Of a stretch of DNA of 64,000 bases, positions 55,147 to 64,000 are shown piece after piece. How positions within the stretch are numbered: the first letter of the stretch is position 1; every line of letters begins with the position of its first letter. A program made the position numbers and the translations under genes. Below the pieces are notes generated by a model. The model was not told the origin of the DNA. It did no database searches and saw only the letters and a list, made by a program, of their open reading frames with translations. Source of the DNA: Sacculina carcini (Eukaryota; Arthropoda; Thecostraca; Sacculinidae); the NCBI GenBank assembly GCA_916048095.2, contig OU696591.1, positions 1,675,001 through 1,739,000 of the forward strand, given 5' to 3'.

Positions 55147-55390
55147 TTGTCACCTGGAGGCTTGCGACAGCACACCTGGAACTAGTTCTGGTAGCGCTCT
55201 CCACGAGCAAGCGCTAGAACAGCACACCACCCGTCCCAGTTCACCTCGCCACAACGAATAACACCCTGGTGACGCCCGCCTAGTATCAACACTTGTCAAT
55301 TGGTATACAAAACGCGCCGTCCTGATTGGCTGACTTTCGACCAATCACAATCGAGAACGCAACCCCCGCCTGGTGATGGCGGTAATGTTC
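55147..55390 (-). promoter_or_regulatory. Upstream region of the knirps-like gene with paired CCAAT boxes
   Basis: The 240 bp upstream of the start codon is GC-richer than its surroundings. It contains an inverted pair of CCAAT/ATTGG boxes (TGATTGG at 55323, CGACCAATCA at 55338-55347) around 180-200 bp before the ATG. Beyond it lies a long TG microsatellite. This is a plausible TATA-less promoter. Confidence 0.5.
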
Positions 55391-55391
55391 C

Positions 55392-55747
<356 letters not shown>

Positions 55748-56226
55748 TGGGTTAGCGTAAACGATAATATATCATATGTAATAATATCATATTTACTCAA
55801 CTCAAATATATGTGTATCTCTCAAAATACAAATCTGACAAAATACATACTTTCTGTTTTAGTACAAAAAGATTATGCCCAAATATTTATAGATAAAATGT
55901 TTGCCGTAAAGCAGACACCAAACCCACATTCGCATAAGAAGTGAACTTATAGACATCTGTAATAATTTGTGTTTTTGTATTACGCCAGGATTTTATTGAT
56001 AACTGGGAGAATGATCCTAAAATTAAGCAGCAGGATATTTTTCTAATCAATAATTAAGCAGGATATTTTTCTAACAAGCAGGTTAAGAAGTAGGAAATCA
56101 GAGAAGAAAAGTTTCGAGCACCACAGCTCTAGAGCATTATAAATGTGTTTTGAAATCATCATCTGAATACGACATGACGCAGAAAGATATTTATTCGTCA
56201 ATATCCAGGAGTCCTGGAATTATTTA

Positions 56227-56560
56227 GAGGTTAAACGCCTCAAGTTACAGCTGCTACACGGGAAGAAGCCGAAGCTTATGAAAACACACAAGTGTATCCC
56301 GTGCAGCTCGCTGCCACCGCAGAACCGACCCTCTCCACGCTATGACGCCACAAGGACGTAAGACGTATTAGAGAGGGCCACCTCCCCAGAATGCATGACA
56401 CAACACATGACTGATATCTGGTACCATCATTTACTGCTGGGTGGACAGGGGCTGCTGGATTAAAGAATTCGCCAATGAAATTCTGCTCCGCCGGGATTTG
56501 AACCACGGACCTCCCACTTTTTAGGCGGATGTGCTACCACTACACCACGGAATCCAACAA
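56227..56560 (-). mobile_element. tRNA-Val-derived SINE, copy 4
   Basis: Minus-strand copy of the 13718-14050 SINE. The head includes TGGTGTAGTGGTAGCACA and the B box GGTTCAAATCCCGG; the body is complete. Confidence 0.82.
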
Positions 56561-56884
56561 CCTGCTAAACTGTTGAGAACTTATAACTTTGTATGTCACA
56601 TTCTGCAAAAAAAAATTATACAATTTTTACGAACAATCCGTCTGTGCTAGTAAACATAAATTTACCACCGAATTGGGTTTTAGGTTTGAAATTGTCTTGA
56701 ATTATTGTTTACATTTTTAATCAATGTAATATACAGATAAAGATTGTTTAAGACAATATAAAAATCAGTGCATCCACTACAGCAAAATCAAATTCCTCAA
56801 TCATAGATGCCGATGAAATACATTCGTGAATTTTCCAAATAAATGAATAATTTCTCCAATTTTCAGTCCTCATCATGAAAAAAG

Positions 56885-57080
56885 AAAAGGCAAATAACAA
56901 CAACAACAACATATATTTAATATAGCGCACATATTTATACACAGGCGCGAAAAAGACACAACCGACAGGAACATCACAGCGAGCAGGGAGTAGGCACACA
57001 TAGAAAAATGAAAACACGTTTGCAAACTGGAACATGCTAGATGGCCGTTGGCTATCAGATAGCTCATCCGCCCTTGAAAC
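56885..57080 (-). mobile_element. L2-like LINE 3' end fragment
   Basis: On the minus strand the segment ends GCGCTATATTAAATATATG followed by a (TTG)n tail, an L2-type terminus. The sequence CTAGATGGCCGTTGGCTATCA within it recurs at 45670-45710. Confidence 0.55.
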
Positions 57081-57991
57081 AGGTTTTGTTTTTTTTCCTG
57101 TCGGGTGTCTAGCCACCCTCCTCACTGCAGAACAGTCAGGGGGAGCCGGTTTAGTCGCCGACGACTCGACCATGCATCTGGTTGTACTAGAATTACACGG
57201 TTACCAGTAGCAGGGCGAAGCCTGACCAGACAGCGACGAATGCAAGAGATGCAAAAACGGGACGCATCAACAAAAACAGATAATTCACATTGAGTAAAAA
57301 GACAAATATCAAGCAAGAACAACGAGGGTACAACATAGGACGATCAGCACAAACAACACGCATATAACCAAAGACAAATCATACATTCAGTCATCAAGAG
57401 AACGAGTGAGCAGATATTTTGAAGATCAGAATCAGATCAGAAGATCAGATCAAATTAACCCACTAAGAATAGAAACAATGAAATTTTTAAGCTCTACACA
57501 AATATCTGAAACTCTTAAGGGCACTTGGTTGTGGATTTTTCTGCTGAGCATGAAAAGTTCCTGACTTATCTAAATATGATTTGGCCGCCGGGTCTCCATC
57601 TATAGTTGTGGTATGTAACCTTTTTTTGCCTTATTCCCCACTTCCTAATGAGCCAACTTTTCATTTTCCGCAATAACACTGATTAATCCATTGAATTCAG
57701 TTTTTTCACCAAAATAAACGCGAGGAAGTCGCTAGAAACAAAACTAAATTCGTTCACATTGATACAAACACAAACACACACACACACACACACACACACA
57801 TTTGTCGTGTTCCATCAGATCTCTATTCCTCACTCGGCAGCCCTCCAGTTCCCTCCAGTGAGTAAATGGAGACATTCCACCGAGCCGCACGTCGTGTTAT
57901 GTGCTTCTATAGGTGTCGCAAGTACAACATCTCCATGGCTTCCTCTAGCAGGATATCACCGTTGTCCAACCGAATTTTCGTGGCTTCTTGA

Positions 57992-58698
57992 CATGGGCGT
58001 AGATCCTGGGAGGTATAAAAGGTATATATGTATGTATATATGTATATATGTATATATACCCCCGACAAATTAGTTCGAGAATGAATATGCAATTATAACT
58101 CCCAATAATTCCGCAGAGTTCAGTTGATTGTATTGTATTGTATTGAAATGGCCACTTTAAACAAAGCACAGGCGAATATACAGACATATATAGATGTATA
58201 AAGACAAATGTATAAAGACAGTGGAAATCAACGGCATAGAATATATCACATAATATTGGAAAACAACATGCACACATGGTTATGTTTCACGGTAACAACG
58301 AAGGAGATGTTCACGCAGCTTAGAGGAGAATGAGCTGTAAGAGCTTGCAGCCGCAATGTGAGAAGGAAGCTGGTTGAAGCGACTAGGAGCATAAAATTGA
58401 AACCATTTTGACGACAAGAAAAGGTTCGGAGACGGCGTGAATTTCTAGAAGACAGTTGGATTTACGAGTGTTGTAATTATTACATTGTATAATTGGGTAT
58501 ATTGTCATCAAAACCAGCATAGCAAAAAAGCAAGTGTGTGTTTATGCAATTATATACAATATACTTTTAATTGAGGTATGTGTGTTATGATTGAATAGGC
58601 ACAAAATGATTGAGGGTCTCATGCAATTGACCAACTGAGTCAAGTTTGAACACTAATGCATGATGGCTGTCATCCCCCCGAGCCTCGACACAAATCTA
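57992..58698 (-). mobile_element. GGGCGTAG-family element, copy 3, with insertion
   Basis: Inverted copy: left part 57992-58116, right part 58490-58698. About 370 bp starting ATTGTATTGTATTGTATTG is inserted between them. The insert has a (TTGTA)n tail, like a LINE 3' end on the minus strand. Confidence 0.65.
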
Positions 58699-59248
58699 CA
58701 CTCTTGCTCCAAAAAGCATTTGAATACGTTTGAATAGTTTGTGAATATCCTACTCTATCTTGTACGATGTGCTCAAAGTACATTCGGCATTTCTAAACAG
58801 TATGCCCGGTATTTCCAACATATTTATCATAAAGTAAATACTAATTTTACCGCACTGTATTGAAAACTTCCATCCCAAATAATCCTCAAAAAAACTTCGA
58901 ATTAATTCAACTTGATTACTGAGACTATCTGCAAATATAGTCTAGTTTACATTTAAAATGTCTATGGAGGCGTGTGTGTATGTACATGCAAGCTTACACC
59001 CGTAATCATGTGCTTATGTATGTATTTGCTTGTGTGTGTGTGTGTGTGTATGTGTGTGAGTTTGTGTATGTGTGTGTTGAGGGTACACCATAGATACCTT
59101 TAGCGCGCAACAGTTATGTATGTATGGGTATACTCAAGACCAACATACAAACACACGCTCACGCACACGCACACACACCCGCACACAGACACACACGCAC
59201 ACGCACACACACATTGGTTAAGCAAAACTTGGGCTTTTGTTTAACAGA

Positions 59249-59951
59249 AGAATGTCAGTGGTGTCGTGTCAGTGGTGTCGTATCAGTGGTGTCGTGTCAG
59301 TGGTGTCGTGTCAGTGGTGTCGTGTCAGTCGTGTCGTGTCAGTGGTGTCGTGTCAGTGATGTCGTGTCAGTGGTGTCGTGTCAGTGGTGTCGTGTCAGTG
59401 GTGTCGTGTCAGTGGTGTCGTATCAGTGGTGTCGTGTCAGTAATGTCGTGTCAGTGGTGTCGTATCAGTGGTGTCGTGTCAGTAATGTCGTGTCAGTGAT
59501 GTCATGTCAGTGGTGTCGTATCAGTGGTGTCGTGTCAGTGGTGGACTGTCAATGGTGTCGTGTCAGTGATGTCGTGTCAGTGGTGTCGTGTCAGTGGTGT
59601 AGTGTCAGTGGTGTCGTGTCAGTGGCGTCGTGTCAGTGGTGTCGTGTCAGTAGTGTCGTATCAGTGGTGGAGTGTCAGTGGTGGAGTGTCAGTGGTGTCG
59701 TGTCAGTGGTGTCGTATCAGTGGTGTCGTGTCAGTGGTGTCGTGTCAGTGGTGTCGTGTCAGTGGTGTCGTGTCAGTGGTGTCGTGTCAGTGGTGTCGTG
59801 TCAGTGGTGTCGTGTCAGTGGTGTCGTATCAGTGGTGTCGTATCAGTGGTGTCGTGTCAGTGGTGTCGTGTCAGTGGTGTCGTGTCAGTGGTGTCTTGTC
59901 AGTGATGTCGTGTCAGTGGTGTCGTGTCAGTGGTGTCGTGTCAGTGGTGTC
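59249..59951 (+). repeat. 14-bp minisatellite TCGTGTCAGTGGTG, about 50 units
   Basis: Fifty near-identical 14-bp units with point variants (TCGTATCAG, TGATGTCG, TGGAGTG). It is open in all forward frames because the unit lacks stop codons in any register. The encoded VSGVVSVVSCQWCR peptide is a by-product, not evidence of a gene. Confidence 0.95.
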
Positions 59952-60135
59952 GAGACAGCTGACCTCACGTTGTTGTGTCTGGAGTCCAAATTCGACCAGA
60001 CACACACAGACACACATACACCGACACACACACACATACACAGACACACACAGACATACCATCGACACAGGGTTTCCACAAGGCAGTCAATGGTAGTATG
60101 GGCGCAGACGTTTGCCAAACACCACTAGGTCTAAA

Positions 60136-60159
<24 letters not shown>

Positions 60160-60175
<16 letters not shown>

Positions 60176-60242
60176 GCAAATCTACACAGAGGCAAACGAT
60201 TTCATTGTGAATGTCCGACCATCACTTCCGCTTGTGGCTTGC

Positions 60243-60320
<78 letters not shown>

Positions 60321-60535
60321 GTTTGAAGAATTATGTTTGTGTAATTCAATTACGCATATTACATACTAAAAAAGCATGCCTGAAACAAGCACTTGCCTTA
60401 GAAGTTTACTGAGATAATAATTAATATGATATGATGAAATACTAATATGAATAAGAAATTGTTGTTTACAAAAATATACGCCTTACGTCCTACGTCTTAC
60501 AAGTGTGCACACACACACATACACACACACACACA

Positions 60536-60576
<41 letters not shown>

Positions 60577-60580
60577 ACAC
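60160..60580. repeat. (CA)n microsatellites
   Basis: Pure CA runs at 60139-60170, 60247-60319 (about 36 repeats) and 60514-60575. Confidence 0.92.
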
Positions 60581-61063
60581 ACGTATGTTTATGAGCATGA
60601 ATAAAACAGAAATTCATTTATCAAGACTCAATTCAATCAGATGAAACAATTAGTTGGCTATAATTGGAAAAGAGCATATATTTCAAGGAAGATTGTACGA
60701 TTAAGTGTATTATTAATGAGTTTACCGAAAATCTCACCCATTAATCCCCAGTTTTAATTAGAAATTCTACACCATATTTTCCATAGTGGGCATAATGTTC
60801 AGATCTATTTTCGGGTAAAAATGTTTAGTATGAATTTTTTCAATGTTGATAAAGTACAAATATGTGCAATACTTTGATGGAAAACGTAAATTAGCACGTA
60901 AACGATAGGAAAGGATGATTTTTTCAATATATTGTGTATGTGGAACAAACAGAGCATTTGAAAAATACTACCGGAGAAATGTTCAAATTTTTGTTGGGCT
61001 TATTAGCCGGGATCTACGATATATTACAATAAGACATCTAAATTAACTAATATTACCATCGGC

Positions 61064-61405
61064 GTAGATTTGTGTCGAGGCTCGGGGGGATGACAGCCAT
61101 CATGCATTAGTGTTCAAAGTTGACTCAGTTGGTCAATTGCATGGTACCCTCAACTATTTTCAGCCTATTTAATTACAACGCACACACCTCAATTAAAAGT
61201 ATAATGCGTGATATAATTCTTCACATATTAATAATTTCTTGCATTTTTGTCCAATTGTCATTTGCCTTCTATGCTGATTTTGATGATAATATGCCCAATG
61301 AACTGAACTTAGCAGAATTATCGGGTAGTATAATTGCATATTCATACCCCCAGCCAATTTTTCGGGGGTAAATATACCCCCCATACCCCCCAGGACTTAC
61401 GCCCA
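61064..61405 (+). mobile_element. GGGCGTAG-family element, copy 4 (complete)
   Basis: Starts GGCGTAGATTTGTGTCGAGG and ends CCCAGGACTTACGCCCATG. These ends are inverted over GGGCGTA(A)G, about 340 bp in all. Confidence 0.72.
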
Positions 61406-61919
61406 TGAATATTACACAGGTATTTTATATGCGTGAGCCATGCTGCAAAATGTCTACACTAACGTGTGGCTAAAATGCAAATTAATCCATTATTTCAAAC
61501 AGTCACAAATTCAGAAGTGTTTGCGTGCGCTGCCCAGACAATAGTTTATATTGATTTTTATCAAAAAATAATTGATAATGATTATTCGAGACATATATCT
61601 GGTCTCTATTTTTTTGATAAGAAGTATAATAATCCTATACATATTATTATTATTAATAATACATATTTATATTAAAATTATTAATAATATTCCTATTATA
61701 AATTTATTAGTAATATTAATACAACTATTAATAATAAGTTTGCGCGTATTTGCATCACATTTTATTAAAAGTAAAATTAAGTACTCTCCTATTGTGGAGC
61801 AAATATTCATCTGGCTGGCGATTTTCCTCTAGAAATTACTTGAACGCCCGAGAAAACAGTAAAAAGCGCCGACTAATGTTTAACTAATCCAGTTTGTCTA
61901 ACGGACCGCTGTGTCCACT

Positions 61920-62045
61920 CTTGTACGTGTCGGACCAATGAAAGCGCGGAGAGTCGTAATGACTGGTCTGATTGGTCCACTTCTCCGGAAGAGGGCGGAG
62001 CTAAGTCGTTCAGTACCGTTATGTGCTGAAGCACACCGCGAAAGA
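61920..62045 (+). promoter_or_regulatory. Promoter-like segment upstream of the 62.1-kb gene
   Basis: Within about 190 bp upstream of the ATG lie GGACCAATGA (61932), TGATTGGTCC (61968-61977), an ETS-type TCCGGAAG (61984) and a GC box GGGCGGAG (61992). Two opposed CCAAT boxes with ETS and Sp1-type sites are typical of a TATA-less housekeeping promoter. Confidence 0.55.
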
Positions 62046-62110
62046 ACCGCGTATTGAAGAATAACTCGTTATATCTCTTCAGTGAGCCAGCTAGAAACCA
62101 AGTCCTCGAC

Positions 62111-62683
62111 ATGGTGGTCGATTTTCCCAAAATGTGTGCCGAAGAGGCCGAATTGAAGCGGAAACAACAGCAAGTGGATCAGACCCTCGAGACGAAGAGA
62201 GCCCTGGTCGAACATTCTACAGATCTGGACCAATGTCAGCCAGGACCCAGCCGTGATTGTCAAGAGAATCCTGGCCAGAGCACTGTCACTGCTAACGACA
62301 CGAAAATCGCCAAGACACATCAGTTTGAAGAAGTTGACAAAGTGGTCGATTTTTTCCACGACAGAGGATGGCAAAGATCAACTGAAAACCCAGCTGCGGT
62401 GTCCTGTTGCAGTTCTTCCCGCGAGCACAATTCAAACTGGCCTTCTACCTCTGTCTCTGAGCAGTCTTGCAGCGCTCCAGCAGTCACCGAAGCCACAGAT
62501 GTTTCGTCACAACTGGAGTCCCAGCAAGACCAGCCGCCCTCCCAGCTCGACCAATCTGCCGGCGACGCCAGGACCAAGCAAGATGAAGCCGACTTCAACT
62601 TCATCTGGAAGCAGATATCAGTCGAGTCTCATCCTGCAGACATTTTGGCTCCGAACAATCAGCCAACGAACAGGCCATCATCT
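62111..62683 (+). CDS. Hypothetical protein, first exon
   Basis: ATG at 62111 opens 191 codons up to a consensus donor TCT/GTGAGT at 62683. The peptide begins MVVDFPKMCAEEAELKRKQQQ and is rich in Gln, Ser and acidic residues, with a segment DKVVDFFHDRGWQ near residue 77. No known domain is recognised. A strong acceptor (CCCGTCTTACAG) ends at 62921 and would add 22 in-phase codons (SRIKFGIPKLSLFLLSYKLPAA) to a stop at 62990. That would make a 213-residue protein, but the true second exon could also lie beyond the window. Support for a real gene comes from the promoter-like sequence upstream and the clean donor. An alternative is read-through into the intron, ending near 62782. Confidence 0.6.
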
Positions 62684-62990
62684 GTGAGTACAATTGGTCC
62701 ACGTGTTCAGATTCAGTTTCGTAATGATATGACTTCTTCATGCTTTCCAGTTCACTTGGGTATTTCGCCTTGCTTGTGTTGATCTTGAATTATATCAATT
62801 TTGCTCATGTTCACCACAATACTCTCTTATTTTGTGAACAACAAATAATTTTGTAGTTCTTTGATGTGATTGTCCTCGTGAAGCAAGCACATTGATAGTG
62901 TCTAACTTTCCCGTCTTACAGAGTAGAATCAAATTTGGAATTCCCAAACTTAGTTTGTTCTTATTGAGTTATAAACTTCCCGCGGCGTAA

Positions 62991-64000
62991 TGTCCCAATT
63001 TTCATTGTTTGTTTTGTCGCTTGTTAATTGTTGTGATGTCGCTTTTTGGACTCGTTCTAGATTTTGACGCCATGAGATGAAAGATAACAAACATATCCAT
63101 ACCCATAACGACCATGATATGGTTGACGCTAAATGTGTGAGGAATCAAGAACAGTAGATTGAGAAAATTCGATTTAACGAATTTCTTCCAGTCCCTCGCC
63201 TCCTGCAAAGGCAGCACATTACATTAGAACGCTAAACCTAACCTAACCTGAAATCTATGAAAAATATAGAAACGTTTTTGTGCGTTTTAAGCGTTTTTTA
63301 AAATTTTACGTTTTTAATGTTCTTGAATCCTCACACATTTAGTCTAGACCCCATGATAACATACTATATTTTACAATAATGCCCCTTTCCGGTGGAGTTA
63401 ACCAGGACCAGCCTTGGGTAACTGGAACCCCTGAGAGAAGTGAACTTGGTGGCCCCTGATCAGTGGCGTCGCCAAGGGGGGCTTGGGGGGTCTGAAGCCC
63501 CCCAAAAAATATTCCAAGCTCCCTCTAAGCCCCCGAAATCATAATCATGGACAATAAAATTTATTACCACTGTAATTGAAGTACGGTAATTATATTTCAA
63601 GTTCGAGGAATGAATCAGTGTGCCCCAGTCCCTTATTATTATATTATGTAGTCAGCGTTGAAGTGTAGTTCTTCATGCTTCGCCAAGCCCCCACAACTTT
63701 TTCCTTATAAATCAATATCACCAAAGTACAACTTTGAACTTGGCGAGTTCCATTTTGAACTTGAAGCGGCGTGCTACCTCCATGGTGACTGTTGTTTACC
63801 AAATTTGCGCGCGCCTGTTCCAGACATCGAATATTTCCTCTGTCGTTCCTTTGTGACCACCTCTTGACACACATGCGCTCACACACACACACAGACACAC
63901 ACAGACAGACAGACAGACACCCTCACGCAGAGATCGAATTGTTCTGCGTGTACAGACGCCGAATGTGCGTGTTTGTGTGTGTGTGTGCGTGTGTTTGTTG
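62991..64000. other. Right-end region with MITE remnants
   Basis: No gene seen, apart from a possible continuation of the 62.1-kb gene. A CCTAACCTAACC tract lies at 63237-63250, a GGCGTCGCCAAGGGGGG MITE at about 63465-63700, and CA/TG repeats at 63870-63920 and 63970-64000. Confidence 0.6.

Noticed and set aside
59124-60128. 334-codon frame with CQWCRVSGVVSVV repeats
   Set aside because: Product of the 14-bp satellite plus flanking CA repeats.

Overview
This window is eukaryotic nuclear DNA, almost certainly from an invertebrate animal. Genes are split by GT-AG introns of 0.1-8 kb, intergenic DNA is AT-rich, and more than half of what can be classified is repeats: CA/TG microsatellites, minisatellites, hAT-type MITEs, tRNA-derived SINEs, LINE fragments and LTR elements. 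A knirps-like nuclear receptor without a ligand-binding domain, plus short (TTAGG)n-like tracts, point toward an arthropod or close relative. That placement is inference; nothing here fixes the species.

Layout. 0-21 kb: the 5' part of a 5-oxoprolinase (OPLAH) gene on the minus strand, with exons at 15245-15087, 10219-10028 and 2461-2341; the rest lies beyond the left edge. Its introns hold minisatellites, a degenerate family of GC-rich cores (2.9-6.6 kb), a fold-back element, hAT elements, SINEs and a decayed GC-rich coding-like block (11.4-13.1 kb). A second, damaged copy of OPLAH exon 1 lies at 20652-20500 and is cut by a 5'-truncated non-LTR retrotransposon (about 19.0-20.5 kb). 23-29 kb: two conserved genes head to head, a DNAJB12/B14-type ER co-chaperone (minus, 2 exons) and MPHOSPH6, an RNA-exosome cofactor (plus, 3 exons). 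29.3-30.8 kb: a small LTR (TRIM-like) element with a 5-bp target duplication. 33.2-35.9 kb: one long 895-codon reading frame of unknown function. 37.2-42.7 kb: a complete, apparently young Ty3/Gypsy retrotransposon inserted into a 23-bp minisatellite. 43.1-43.9 kb: another 23-bp minisatellite. 44-51 kb: mostly MITEs. 51.4-55.1 kb: a five-exon knirps-like nuclear receptor gene (minus). 55-61 kb: microsatellites, a SINE, and a 14-bp minisatellite (59.2-59.95 kb). 62.1 kb: the first exon of an unrecognised gene (plus) behind a promoter-like segment.

The host genes serve unrelated processes (glutathione cycle, ER protein quality control, RNA exosome, transcription) and do not form a pathway. The main story is how transposable elements and tandem repeats have shaped them: an OPLAH first-exon duplication with one copy broken by a retroelement, splice sites sitting directly in satellite or pyrimidine tracts, and nests of mobile elements up to three deep. 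All exon joins were made by eye from splice consensus, reading phase and remembered family conservation; no database search was run.
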